NCBI RefSeq assembly: GCF_036850765.1
Contig: NC_089490.1
Coordinates: forward strand, 127,438,522-127,502,521
DNA from: Saccopteryx bilineata
Taxonomy: Eukaryota; Chordata; Mammalia; Chiroptera; Emballonuridae
Length of the DNA stretch: 64,000 nucleotides
Direction: 5' to 3'
Position numbers and translations under genes: made by a program. A model generated the notes under the pieces. That model had not been told where the DNA came from and did not search any database. It saw only the letters and a program-made list of their open reading frames with translations. This document shows positions 24,046-35,100 of this stretch, piece by piece (position 1 is the stretch's first letter; every line of letters starts with the position of its first letter).

Positions 24046-24089
24046 ATTTTTTCAGGACATCACAAATTACTAAGAGGGTTTTGGAGGGG

Positions 24090-24280
24090 GGGTGGATTTT
24101 TCCAAAGTTAGAGGCAGGGAGGCAGTCAGACAGACTACTGTCTGTGCCAGACTGGATCCACCTGACATGCCCACCAGGAGGCAATGCTCGGCCCATCTGG
24201 GGCATTGTTCCGTTGTGGCCGGAGACATTCTAGCGCCTGAGGCAGAGGCCGTGGAACCATCCTTAGCGCCTGGGCCAATG
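24090..24280 (-). repeat. SINE A, 3' half only (reverse)
   Basis: Reads from 'CCAAAGTTAGAGGCAGGGAGGCAGTCAGACAG' through 'CATCCTTAGCGCCTGGGCC', then stops. It is therefore 5'-truncated. Confidence 0.82.
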
Positions 24281-25240
24281 TTATAAAAACAAATATCTTA
24301 GAGTAATATTTACAAATGCAAGTACAATTGTTTTTGTTTTTTTTTGCCTTATATACATAATCATCTTTGAAATGCTATAAGTGAGTTCTAACTGTGGTTC
24401 TTTTGAGGAGCTGCAAGTGCACAAGGGATGATCTACTGATTTACCTTCTCAAAGTATTCTTTGGAAGCCATCAGATGTGGCTTGATTGTAGGAGAATCTG
24501 GTGCTCAGTGTGCTGGGCAGACTTCTCCATGGATTTCCACAAACTGTAGTGTCTTCACCAGGTGGATGGTCTCTTCCTCCTTCAGCCTACCGGGAGATCA
24601 TATGCTTGATGTCTCCATTGGGGTGAACTATGAAGAGACCTTTTAGTGCAACACCAGGACCTTCTATGGTACACTGCAGTCTGGGGAATTTGGTTTAGAC
24701 AAATCTGACAAGAATGTGATGTTCATGTGGCCCAAACTGCCATTATTTCTTGGTATGGTGATCCAGGCAAGATGGCTCTCATCATGATGTTCATTGGATT
24801 TGTTACTGAAAGCAATAATTTTTTCAGGACACACAAAGATGAAATTCAAAGGATAGAAGACAAACACCAAACATTTTCTCTTAAAGTCTGCAAGGCTTAG
24901 TTCTTTGAATTCCCCATTGACAAGGGCTCTATGCTTAAAGTAGGGTTCATGCTAGGTAGTGGCGGGAGCATGGTATAAAGAATTGGCACTAAAGGCAAAT
25001 TTTGCTTGCCTGATAGCAAACAACAATACTTTTGTCAAGAATGGTCTTCAAGAAGCAGAAAGCCTAAGGGCTGCAGAGGCAAAGATACCCGAAGGAATGG
25101 TGCTTACATGTTGTGTAGCTAGAGCCAGGAGAAACCTTTCCACCAAGGCCATCTTCAGTGCACATGGGAGCCAGGAAGAGTGTGATAATTCTTAACTAGT
25201 TTTTGGCTTTACTGGGACTGCTTGTAGTGTTTTTCTATTA
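24281..25240. other. Unrecognised block, possible decayed retrocopy
   Basis: No family recognised. 24461-24646 (+) and 24959-25195 (+) stay open for 60-78 codons, and short coding-like stretches in shifted frames lie between them. A 'TTAAAAATGATG' end at 25238 precedes a SINE. Balanced composition and absence of repeat wording could fit a decayed processed pseudogene or plain intronic DNA. Confidence 0.25.
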
Positions 25241-25253
25241 AAAATGATGCTGG

Positions 25254-25461
25254 TGCCTAACCTGTGGTGATGTAGTGGATAAAGTATTGACCTAGAATGC
25301 TGAGGTTGCCAGTTTGAAGCCCTGGGCTTGCCCGGTCAAGGCACATATGATGAGCAAGCAATAAACAACTAAAATGAAGCAACTAGGAGTTGATACTTCT
25401 TGTTCCTCCCCACCTCCTCTCTCTGTAAAATCAATAAATAAAATCTTAAAATAAAATTTTA
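25254..25461 (+). repeat. SINE B with extra internal segment
   Basis: Diverged head TGCCTAACCTGTGGTGATGTAG. An insert 'GATGAGCAAGCAATAAACAACTAAAATGAAGCAAC' follows 'AAGGCACATAT', so the middle resembles family C. TSD AAAATGATGCTGG (25241-25253) versus AAAAGATGCTGG (25462-25473). Confidence 0.85.
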
Positions 25462-25752
25462 AAAAGATGCTGGCTTTCATTGTTCTGATTAGAATTGCCC
25501 ATAAATCCATCTGGGTTTGAATTTATTTACCCTTTTAGCTAACAGTATTTTTATTAAACTTTCTTGTCCCTCCTCTCCCTATCTATAATTTAGATTTTCT
25601 ATCTCTTCTAACAATCTTCACAAAACATCTGCCATTTCATTGAATTTTTCAGTTACTTACACAGAGTTGAGCAAATTGTCTTTATGTTAATAAGGTTATT
25701 TATTCTCATTTCTTATTTTTTGCCTTTATACTTTTTCCTCTTGCCTGTCCTT

Positions 25753-25811
25753 CCTTCCTTCCTTCCTTCCTTCCTTCCTTCCTTCCTTCCTTCCTTCCCT
25801 CCCTCCCTCCT

Positions 25812-25884
<73 letters not shown>

Positions 25885-25888
25885 TTTC
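25753..25888. repeat. Compound pyrimidine microsatellite (TTCC)n (TCCC)n (TC)n (TTTC)n
   Basis: About 135 bp of pure pyrimidine on the + strand. It lies between the left TSD and the body of the reverse SINE at 25889, so it grew from that SINE's tail. Confidence 0.95.
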
Positions 25889-26180
25889 ACGGGATCCACA
25901 CTAGGGGGCCATGCTCTGCCCATCCGGGGCCTCGCTCTGTCGCGACCAGAGCCACTCTAGCGGCTGGGGCAGAGGCCAAGGAGCCATCCCCAGCGCCCAG
26001 GCCATCCTCTGCTCCAATGGAGCATCGGCTGCGGGAGGGGAAGAGAGAGACAGAGAGGAAGGAGAGGGGGAGGGGCGGAGAAGCAGATGAGCGCTTCTCT
26101 GTGTGCCCTGGCCGGGAATCGAACCTGAGACTCCTGCATGCCAGACTGACACTCTACCACTGAGCAAACCGGCCAGGGCC
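25889..26180 (-). repeat. SINE A lacking its 3' end, joined to a microsatellite (reverse)
   Basis: The body starts at 'GGGATCCACACTAGGGGGCC' and keeps the head at the right. The usual 'CAGCTTCAGAAAAATAC' end is gone. TSD CCTGTCCTT at 25744-25752 and 26182-26190 encloses both the microsatellite and the SINE. Confidence 0.9.
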
Positions 26181-26690
26181 ACCTGTCCTTTCTTCACACT
26201 ATGTTTTGATTAAATGATAGTTTACCTTTTTCCCCAAAGAATTTGTTTTGAATATATTTTCCCCAGATTTATTGATATAACTGATATATAACATGTCATA
26301 TAACTTGTATGTTAAGGTGTATAAGCCTGATGATTTCATACATCATATTGCAAATGACTACCACAATAAGGTTAGTTAATACTTTCATTACCTCACATAA
26401 CTTTCAAGTATATTACAGTATTGCTAACTAGAATCACCATGCTCTATGTTAGATCCTCAGAACTTATTTACCTTGTGTTTATTTGGAAGTTTGTCAACCT
26501 ATCTCAATTTTCCCCACCCCCCAGCACTTGACAACAACCATTCTACTCTGTTTCTATGTATTCTATTTTTTAAAGTCCACTTATAAGTGATACTATACAT
26601 TATTTTGTCTTTCTCTGACTTATTTCACCTAGCATAATGCCTTCAAGTTCTATTCATATTGTCTCAAGTGGCAGGATTTATTTTTTCTTT

Positions 26691-27094
26691 TTTTTTTTTT
26701 TTTTTTTTTTTTCATTTTTCTGAAGCTGGAAACAGGGAGAGACAGTCAGACAGACTCCCGCATGCGCCCGACCGGGATCCACCTGGCACGCCCACCAGGG
26801 GCGGTGCTCTGCCCCCCAGGGGACGATGCTCTGCCCATCCTGGGCGTCGCCATATTGCGACCAGAGCCACTCTAGCGCCTGAGGCAGAGGCCACAGAGCC
26901 ATGCCCAGCGCCCAGGCCATCTTTGCTCCAATGGAGCCTTGGCTGCGGGAGGGGAAGAGAGAGACAGAGAGGAAGGAGAGGGGGAGGGGTGGAGAAGCAG
27001 ATGGGCGTTTCTCCTGTGTGTCCTGGTCGGGAATCGAACCCGGGTCCTCCGCACGCTAGGCCGACGCTCTACCGCTGAGCCAACCAGCCAGGGC
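26691..27094 (-). repeat. SINE A, 'ATGGCGACGCCC' subfamily (reverse)
   Basis: Complete reverse copy with the perfect TSD TATTTTTTCTTT at 26679-26690 and 27095-27106. It sits in the T tail of the family C SINE. Confidence 0.95.
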
Positions 27095-27432
27095 TATTTT
27101 TTCTTTTTTTTATTTATTTTTTTGTGGCAGAGACAGAGAGAGTCAGAGAGAGGGACAGATAGGGACATTCAGGAAGGGAGAGAGATAAAAAACATCAATT
27201 CTTTGTTGCGGCTCCTTAGGTGTTCATTGATTGTTTTCTCATATGTGCCTTGACTGGGGGGCTACAGCAGACCAAGTAGCCCCTTGCTCAAGCCAGCGAC
27301 TTTGGGTTCAAGCTGGTGAGCCTTGCTCAAACCAGATGAGTCCACGCTCAATCTGGCGACCTCGGGGTCTTGAAGCTGGGTCCTCCACATCCCCAGTCTG
27401 ATGCTCTGTCCATTGTGCTACTGCCTGGTCAG
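27095..27432 (-). repeat. SINE C (reverse)
   Basis: Purine-rich tail, 'CATCAATTCTTTGTTGCGGC', then the 'TCAAGCCAGCGAC' repeated body, and the reversed head ending 'GCTACTGCCTGGTCAGGC'. The duplicated L1 sequence GGCAGGATTT at both ends shows that C entered the L1 before the A copy entered C. Confidence 0.9.
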
Positions 27433-27461
27433 GCAGGATTTTTTCTTTTCTTTTCTTTTTC

Positions 27462-27834
27462 TTTCTTTTTTTTTTTGTATTTTTCTGAAGTTGGAAACAG
27501 GGAGGCAGTCAGACAGACTCCCGCATGCGCCCGACCGGGATCCACCCAGCATGCCCACCAAGGGGCGATGCTCTGCCCCTCTGGGGCATCGCTCTGTTGC
27601 AACCAGAGCCATTCTAGCACCTGAGGCAGAGGCCATAGAGCCATCCTCAGTGCCCGGACCAACTTTGCTCCAATGGAGCCTTGGCTGTGGGAGGGGAAGA
27701 AAGAGACAGAGGAAGGAAAGGGGGAGGGGTGGAGAAGCAGATGGGCACTTCTCCTGTGTGCCCTGGCCGGGAATCAAACCCAGGACTCCTGCACGCCAGG
27801 CCAACGCTCTACCACTGAGCCAACCAGCCAGGGC
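27462..27834 (-). repeat. SINE A (reverse)
   Basis: Complete reverse copy of the 'GGCCAACTTTGCTCC' type. The target lies in the T-rich junction just right of SINE C, with 'AGATTTTTTCTTT'-like sequence on both sides. Confidence 0.93.
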
Positions 27835-28125
27835 CAGATTTTTTCTTTCTTTCTTTTTTCGGATTTTTTCTTTTTTAATGGCTAAATAATATTCCTCTCT
27901 TTGTGTATGTGTGTATGCAATCTTTATATATTCATCTGTCCATGGATCCTTAGGTTGTTTCTCTAGATATATCTCCAGAAATGGATCATATGGTAGTTCT
28001 ATTTTTAATTTTCTGAGGAATTTCCATACTATTTTCCGTAGTGGCTCTACCAATTTACTCATTCCCACCAACAGTACAAGGCATCCCTTTTTCTCCCTAT
28101 CTTTGCCAACTCTTATCTCATCTTT

Positions 28126-28424
28126 ATTTTTATTTTTTTGTATTTTTCCGAAGTGGGGGGGGGCAGACAGATAGACTCCTGCATGCCCCTGACTGAGATC
28201 CACCAAGCATGTCCACCAGGTGGGCATTCTAATGCCTGAGATGGAGTCCATGGAGCCATCCTCAGCACCCAGGCCAACTTTGCTCCAATGGAGCCTTGGC
28301 TGTGGGAGGAGAAGAGAGAGACAGAGAGAAAGGAGAGAGGGAGAGGTGGATAAGCAGATTGTCGCTTCTCCTGTGTGCCCTGGCCCGGAATCGAACCTGG
28401 GACTTCCGCACGCTGAGCCGATGC
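28126..28424 (-). repeat. SINE A, internally deleted (reverse)
   Basis: 'GTATTTTTCCGAAG' end and 'GGAATCGAACCTGGGACTTCC' head. About 70 bp of the 'GGGCAGAGCATCGCC' region is missing. Inserted in the L1. Confidence 0.88.
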
Positions 28425-29272
28425 TCTCTTATCTTTTTGTTAATAGCCATCCTAACAGATGTGAGGTGATATCTCATTGTGGTTTTGATTTGCCCTTCCC
28501 TGATGATCAGTGATGTTGACCATCTTCTCATGTACCTGTTGACTATGTGTATCTCTCCTTTGGAAAAATATCTATTCATGTCCTTTACCCATTTTTAAAT
28601 TGGATTATTTTTTTTTGTTTTGTTTTGTTTTGCTATTGAGTTATATGACTTCCTTATACATTTTGCATATTAACCCCTTACCACATCTATGGTTTGCAGA
28701 TACTTTTTCCCATTCCCATAGGTTCTATTTTTAATTTTTGAGGAAATTTTTCTCCCATAAGTTAGTTGCCTTTTCATTTTGTCTATTGTTTCTTTTGCTG
28801 TGCAGAAGCTCTTTATTTCAATGTAGTCCCACCTGTTTATTTTTTGCTTTTGTACCATGTGCTTTTGGTGTGATACCCCAAAATATCATTGCCAAGACCA
28901 AGGTCAAGGAGCTTGTCCCTTCTGTTTTCTTCCAGGAGTTTTATGGTCTCAGGCCATACATTTAAGTCTGTAAGGCATTTTGAGCTAATTTTTGTGAGTG
29001 GTAGAAGGTAAGGGTTCAATTTCATTTTTTTGCACGTGAATATCCAGTTTTCCCAACCAAATTTATTGAAGACAATTTTTTCCCCATTGAGTATCCTTGG
29101 CTCCTTTGTTAAATATGGGTTGACCAAATATGCATAGGTTTATTTCTGGGCTCTAGATTCTGTTGCATTGGTCTGTGTCTCTTTATAACAGTACCACATA
29201 CCACATATATTTTAATTACTATAGCTTTGTAATTCAATTTGAAATATTTTTTTTTTTTAAGAGAGGCAGGAA

Positions 29273-29665
29273 GAGCTTGACCTCTGATGGTGCAGTGGGT
29301 AAAGCATTGACCTGGAACACTGAGGTTGCTGGTTTGAAACCCCAGGCTTACCTGGTCAAGGCACATATGCGAGTTGACGCTTCCTGCTCCTCCCCCCACC
29401 CTTTCTTTCTCTCTCTCTCTGCTATCTAAAAAGAATAAATAGCCTGACCAGTGGTGGCGCAGTGGATAAAGCATCAACCTGGAATGCTGAGGTTGCCAGT
29501 TCAAAACCCTGCACTTGCCTGGTCAAGGTACATATGGGAGTTGATGCTTCCTGCTCCTCCTCCTTTCTCTCTTTCTCACTCTCTCTCTTCTCTCTAAGAT
29601 GAATAAATAAAATTTAAATAAATAAATTAATTAAAAGAATAAATAAAATCTAAAAAAAAAAAAAG
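29273..29665 (+). repeat. SINE B (outer copy, split by a second B)
   Basis: Starts 'CTTGACCTCTGATGGTGCAGTGG'. The TSD in the host SINE is AAGAGAGGCAGGAA (29259-29272) versus AAGAGAGGTAGGAA (29666-29679). Its A-rich tail is split by another B copy. Confidence 0.88.
29442..29632 (+). repeat. SINE B (inserted in the tail of another B)
   Basis: Head GCCTGACCAGTGGTGGCGCAG. Perfect TSD AAAAGAATAAATA at 29429-29441 and 29633-29645. Confidence 0.93.
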
Positions 29666-30217
29666 AAGAGAGGTAGGAACAGAGAGACTAAGAGACAGGA
29701 ACATTGAGCTGTTCCTGTATGCCCTGACCTGGGATCAAACCAGTACTCCAAGAGAGCACTCTAATCAACTAAAAACTGAGCTATCTGGCCAGAGGTTAAT
29801 TTTTTATTCATTGATTTTTATAGAGACAGAGAGAAGAAGGGAGAGAGAGGGGAGGGGAAGGGAAGCATTCATTTGCTGTTCCACTCAGTCATGCATTCTT
29901 TGGTTGCTTCCCATGTGTGCCATGACAGGGGATCAAACCTGCAACCTTGTCATTTCAGAATGATGCTCTAAACAACTGAGCTAACTGGCCAGGGTGAAAT
30001 ATTCTTGAATATGTTTATAAGCTCTATTGTTTTTCTGTTTTCTCATTTAATAATTTCTACTTTTATTTTTTTTAGGAAGTCTTAGTTTTTCTGTGGCTCT
30101 ATAACTTCTTGAGTACTGAATTCATTTATTTTATTTTCATATTTATGTGTAATTATTTAAAGCTATAAAATGTGGCTTAGTTTAGATCAAGACTTCCCTT
30201 ATTCCTTCCCATCTCAC

Positions 30218-30218
30218 T

Positions 30219-30250
<32 letters not shown>
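30218..30250. repeat. (TC)n microsatellite
   Basis: About 16 dinucleotide units just upstream of a family C insertion. Confidence 0.9.
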
Positions 30251-30255
<5 letters not shown>

Positions 30256-30268
30256 CTTGGCATATTTT

Positions 30269-30599
30269 GTTTTTCTTCAGAGATAGAGAGTCAGAGAGAG
30301 GGATAGACAGGGACAGACAGACAGGAACGAAGAGAAATGAGAAGCATCAATCATTAGTTTTTCGTTGAGCATTGTGACACCTTAGTTGTTCATTGATTGC
30401 TTTCTCATATGTGCCTTGACCGTGGGCCTTCAGCAGACTGAGTAACCCCTTGCTAGAGCCAGCGACCTTGGGTCCAAGCTGGTGAGCTTTTGCTCAAACC
30501 AGATGAGCCCATGCTTAAGCTGGCGACCTCGGGGTCTCGAACCTGGGTCCTTGGCATCCCAGTCCGATGCTCTATCCACTGCGCCACCGACTCGTCAGG
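30269..30599 (-). repeat. SINE C (reverse)
   Basis: Complete copy with the reversed head '...TCCACTGCGCCACCGACTCGTCAGGC'. TSD TTGGCATATTT on both sides (30258-30268 and from 30601). Confidence 0.93.
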
Positions 30600-31128
30600 C
30601 TTGGCATATTTCTGCCCATTCTTTATCTTTCAGACTCTCTGAATAATCTTGCTTTAGGCATGACTTCTTGTAGTTTGGGGACAATCTGTACTTTTGGCAT
30701 TTGGCCAGCTTGGGGCAGGAGATGTTCTGAAGTAGTGCCCACTGGCCTGAGAATTTGTCTGTTTGATGGAGGTATTCTTTGTTTGATTTGTGTTTTTGAA
30801 AATGTCTTTATTTCACTTTAATACCCCCATCTCTATTTCCAAACTCTTAATTATGAAAAATTTCAAACATAGAAGATGTAAAATAAAGACAACAAACATC
30901 TGTAAAGCCTCCACTAGATTCCACAAATGTTAATATCTTTCATATTTTCTTTTGTTTTTTCTCTCTTTCTATCTCTATTTAGGTATATTATCTATTTCTA
31001 TATCTATATCACCATATCATTTGAAAATAAGTTGTAGACATCATGATACTCTATTCCTAAATACTGCAGCAAGTATCTCCTAAGACTAAGAGTCATTTCC
31101 TACATAACCACAAACCATTATCACATAC
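30600..31128. other. Intronic sequence with an ancient L1-like part
   Basis: 30840-31128 ('AATTTCAAACATAGAAG...AAGTTGTAGACATCATGATACT...AACCATTATCACATACAAAAATTAAC') resembles an ancient L1 3' region. 30600-30840 is unrecognised. Confidence 0.45.
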
Positions 31129-31142
31129 AAAAATTAACCATG

Positions 31143-31514
31143 GCCCTGGCTGGTTGGCTCAGTGGTAGAGCGTCGGCCTGGCGTGTGGAAGTCCCGGGTT
31201 CGATTCCTGGCCAGGGCACACAGGAGAAGCGCCCATCTGCTTCTCCACCCCTCCCCCTCTCCTTCCTCTCTGTCTCTCTCTTCCCCTCCCACAGCCAAGG
31301 CTCCATTGGAGCAAAGTTGGCCTGGGCGCTGAGGATGGCTCCATGGCCTCTGCCTCAGGTGCTAGACTGGTTCTGGTCACAACAGAGTGATGCCCCAGAT
31401 GGGCAGAGCATTGCCCCCTGTTGGGCGTGCTGGGTGGATCCTGGTTGGGCACATGTGGGAGTCTGTCTGACTGCTTCCCCATTTCCAGCTTCAGAAAAAA
31501 ATACAAAAAAAAAA
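31143..31514 (+). repeat. SINE A, 'AAAGTTGGCC' subfamily
   Basis: Complete copy. TSD AAAAATTAACCATGG at 31129-31143 and 31515-31529. Confidence 0.95.
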
Positions 31515-31541
31515 AAAAATTAACCATGGTGGAATCTTTTT

Positions 31542-31925
31542 TCTTGTTTTTTTTTTTGTATTTTTCCAACTTGAGAAGCAGGGGGTTGGGGGGAGGCAGA
31601 TAGACAGACTCCCGCATGCGCCGGACCGGATTCACCCGGCATGCCCACCAGCGGGCAATGCTTGGCCCCTTTGGGGTGTAGCTCTGCTCCAATCGGAACC
31701 ATTCTAGTGCCTGAGGCGGAGGCCATGGAGCCATTCTCAGTGCCTGGGCCAACTTTGCTCCAGTGGAGCCTTGACTGCGGGAGGAGAAGAGAGAGATAGA
31801 GAGAGGAGAGGGGGGAAGGGTAGAGAAGCAGATGGGCGCTTCTCCTGTGTGCCCTGGCCGGGAATCAAACCCGGGACTTCCACACGCCAGGCCGATGGTC
31901 TACTCCTGAGCCAACCAGCCAGGGC
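31542..31925 (-). repeat. SINE A (reverse), inverted partner of the copy at 31143
   Basis: Complete reverse copy with a G-rich insertion near its 3' end. TSD CCATGGTGGAATCTTTTT at 31524-31541 and 31926-31943 overlaps the right TSD of the neighbouring forward copy. Confidence 0.95.
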
Positions 31926-31943
31926 CCATGGTGGAATCTTTTT

Positions 31944-32460
31944 AAATTCTATATTTCATTGCAGGGCGTTCTAGTGGTCTAGAATCATAGGGATGCGGGG
32001 GGCTTGCTGGAGACAGTACTGCCATCCTGATCATGCCATCTCAGGAAGACAAGAACGGGGCAAGGGGGTATCATAACTGGCTATAGTATTTGAAGGGCTG
32101 TCATGTAGAAGAGTGAGCAGATTTTCTTTTTGGAGCATTTGTTATATAAAGAGTGGAAGTTTCAAGGAGGCAAATTGAACCAGGAATAGGGCTACTGGCC
32201 TACATTCATCAGTGAGTTCCTGGTTACTGGAAATATCCAGGGAAAACTGAATGACCCCTTCTTGGGAATGCTATGGAGGGAAATTGTGTTGAATAGAAAA
32301 CTGGTTTATATAACTTTTAAGTCTTTTCTAAAAACTTTTAGGGGATAGAGACAAGAATTTCTAGAGAGACCCAAACTGATCTATAGATTACAATCAAATT
32401 GTAATGGCTCTTGTTCATTTTGTTTATCCCGACATAGGTGATTGTGTCTATTTCTATATT
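31944..32460. other. Unique sequence, no gene recognised
   Basis: No exon or repeat recognised. Confidence 0.4.
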
Positions 32461-32471
32461 AAGGATGGATA

Positions 32472-32668
32472 TATTTTTTTTTTACAATTTTATTTATTGA
32501 TTTAGAGAGAGGAGGGGGAGAGAGAAGGAGGTGGAGGAAGAGCAGGAAGCATCAACTCATAGCAGTTGCTTCTCATATGTGCCTTGACTGGGCAAGCCTG
32601 GGGCTTTGAACTGGTGACCCCAGTGCTCCAAGTTGACTCTCCATCCACTGTGCTACCACAGGTCAGAC
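32472..32668 (-). repeat. SINE B-like, older (reverse)
   Basis: 'GAAGCATCAACTCATAGCAG', 'GTGCCTTGACTGGGCAAGCC' and the reversed head 'CCACTGTGCTACCACAGGTCAG'. TSD near AGGATGGATAT versus AGGCTGGATAT. Confidence 0.88.
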
Positions 32669-32725
32669 AAGGCTGGATATTTTTCCTCTGATATTCACCG
32701 GTCATCTCATAGCCCTGGTTTTTCT

Positions 32726-33111
32726 TTCTTTTTTTTTTTTTTCTGAAGCTGGGAACGGGGAGAGACAGTCAGACAGACTCCCGCATGCGCCCGACCAGGA
32801 TCCACCCGGCACGCCCACCAGGGGCTACGCTCTGCCCACCAGGGGGCAATGCTCTGCCCCTCCGGGGCTTCGCTCTGCCGTGACCAGAGCCACTCCAGTG
32901 CCTGGGGCAGAGGCCAAGGAGCCATCCCCAGTGCCCGGGCCATCCCCGCTCCAATGGAGCCCTGGCTGCGGGAGGGGAAGAGAGAGACAGAGAGGAAGGG
33001 GGGGGGGTGGAGAAGCAAATGGGCGCTTCTCCTATGTGCCCCGGCCAGGAATCGAACCCGGGTCCCCTGCACGCCAGGCCGACGCTCTACCGCTGAGCCA
33101 ACCGGCCAGGG
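32726..33111 (-). repeat. SINE A (reverse)
   Basis: Complete reverse copy with the perfect TSD CCTGGTTTTTCT at 32714-32725 and 33112-33123. Confidence 0.95.
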
Positions 33112-33123
33112 CCTGGTTTTTCT

Positions 33124-34234
33124 CATTAAACCTAGCAAATACTCTTTCATTTATAAGAAAGGACCATAGAAATTCTGCCTTCATTAAAGAAGAGGCTGGG
33201 TTTTTTTCATTTTGACTGTAGAGGTTAAAAAAAAATAATAAATTGATGAAATACTTTCAAATTCTATGTCTATTCTTTTTTGCCCCAACTCAAATGTCTG
33301 AGTCTCTTCCTTTTTATTAACTGAAAAATAAAAGGCCTCGAGGGGTGTTTCATGGGGAACAAGAGTAGCTTGGATTGCATCTATGTCTATGTCAGATAAT
33401 GTGTCTCCACAGATAAAAAGCAGTAATAGTTATTCTCAGAACTTCATGAGAGTTTGCTAAGTAAACTTGTGACTAGGTATCTCTGGCAAGCTTTCCAAAG
33501 TGGAAATGATATGAAACTATCATCTAATAAGGAAAGGTAACAGAAGGAAACCCTAGGTTTCGCTATGGGGAATTCATGTCAATTCTAAAAGAAATTCATT
33601 TTCACTGTTCCATTGAAGCCAACTCAATTTTATACAGGAAGTGGCTGAATGGAACTATATTTCTAGGAAGCTACTCAATGAAGTGGAAAGTATCAGTAGT
33701 TCTTGACCCAGCCCTGCTATTAACTGGCCTGGCCAAGTCCCTATTCTAGCCACATTTCAGCTTCCTACTCCATGAAATATTCTGTGTACATTTAGAAAGC
33801 CATTGAAGGGAAATGAGATAAGGTGGTAAAGAAGTTAAGGGTATACAAAATTATACAAATGTGAGGTATTGACTTTGCTGCCACCTTAAGGATATCTCAG
33901 GTCTATTGGCTAAAATGAAGAACTTCCCTATTTAGTATAACAAACTCAAGAGGTCTTATCCCCAAGTAGTGTTGGAAACCTATGTTCACAGATCTGATTT
34001 CTAAGCAGGCCTAGGTTTGGTTAGAAACAGATAAGATAAATGTATTTAATTAATACAAATGTGTTCAGATCTGACATCAAGGACTTGGCAAGTGGTCCTT
34101 GGTTACCACCTCTTTCTCTCAAATATTGGAACTACTTCTCATCTAGATCTGGAGGTTCCATGGCATCTTACAACCAAGGCCTGCTTTTCTATTTTGTTCT
34201 GCTCCTGCTATGGGTCCTTCCTGCCCCTCTGCTT
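33124..34234. other. Unique sequence, no gene recognised
   Basis: 1.1 kb without recognised exon or repeat. Confidence 0.4.
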
Positions 34235-34249
34235 CTGTCTGAGAATCTT

Positions 34250-34641
34250 TTTAATTATTTTTATTTTATTTTATTTTTATTTTTCTGAAGTGAGAAGCCG
34301 GGAGGCAGAAAGACAGACTCCTGCAGGCGTCTGACCAGGATCCATCCAGCATGCCCACCAGGGGGCGATGTTCTGCCCATCTGGGGCGTGGCTCTGTTGT
34401 GAGCAGAGCCATTCTAGTGCCTGAGGCAGAGGCCATGGAGCCATCCTCAGTGCCTGGGGCCAACTTTGCTCCAATGGAGCCTTGGCTGTGGGAGAGGAAG
34501 AAAGAGAGAGAGAGAAAGAAAGGAGAGGGGGAAGGGTGGAGAAGCAGATGGGCACTTCTCCTGTGTGCCTTGGCTGGGAATCGAACCAGGGACTTCCACA
34601 CGCCAGGCTGAGGCTCTACCGCTGAGCCAGCCAGCCAGGGC
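34250..34641 (-). repeat. SINE A, 'AAAGTTGGCC' subfamily (reverse)
   Basis: Complete reverse copy with a (TTTTA)n tail. Perfect TSD CTGTCTGAGAATCTT at 34235-34249 and 34642-34656. Confidence 0.95.
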
Positions 34642-34761
34642 CTGTCTGAGAATCTTAATCGTGATTCCAGAGAAGAAAGAAAGTAGATTTTGTTATTTTG
34701 TGTTAAGTCTCTCCGAGCCTCCCTTACAGTGGAGCGAGATATAAATGAGTCAAGTATAAGG

Positions 34762-35092
34762 CAGGGGTCCCCAAACTACGGCCCGCGGGCCGCATGCGGC
34801 CCCCTGAGGCCATTTATCCGGCCCCCGCCGCACTTCCAGAAGAGGCACCTCTTTCATTGGTGGTCAGTGAGAGGAGCATAGTTCCCGTTGAAATACTGGC
34901 CAGATTGTTGATTTAAATTTATTTATTCTTTATTTTCAATATTGTATTTGTTCCCATTTTGTTTTTTAACTTTAAAATAAGATATGTGCAGTGTGCATAG
35001 GGATTTGTTCATAGTTTTTTTTATAGTCCGGCCCTCCAACGGTCTGAGGGACAGTAAACTGTCCCCCTGTGTAAAAAGTTTGGGGACCCCTG
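34762..35092. mobile_element. Non-autonomous hAT, 'CCCCAAACTACGGCCCG' family
   Basis: Inverted termini CAGGGGTCCCCAAACT and AGTTTGGGGACCCCTG are perfect 16-bp repeats. 8-bp duplications GTATAAGG (34754-34761) and ATATAAGG (35093-35100). GC-rich at the left end, AT-rich within, no transposase. Confidence 0.92.
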
Positions 35093-35100
35093 ATATAAGG

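Larger units (their letters stand above)
26245..29248 (-). mobile_element. L1 3' portion (reverse), split by several SINEs
   Basis: The minus-strand frame at 28837-29127 reads [20 protein letters not shown] and [20 protein letters not shown], the end of L1 ORF2. 28670-28858 continues with the FCTAKETIDKMKRQ motif and 28430-28579 with [20 protein letters not shown]. The 3' UTR reaches 26245. ORF2 is broken by stops and insertions. Confidence 0.92.
29249..29995 (-). repeat. Multi-layer SINE cluster (outer old SINEs, reverse)
   Basis: An 8-bp repeat GAAATATT (29241-29248 and 29996-30003) encloses the block. From the right: a D-type reverse SINE (29796-29995) and an old reverse SINE (29666-29795 plus 29259-29272). 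Two forward B copies are inserted in the latter. Confidence 0.75.

Noticed and set aside
25752..25888. Regularly spaced short repeats resembling an array
   Set aside because: Simple pyrimidine microsatellite, not a spacer-repeat array; CRISPR is not expected in a mammalian genome.
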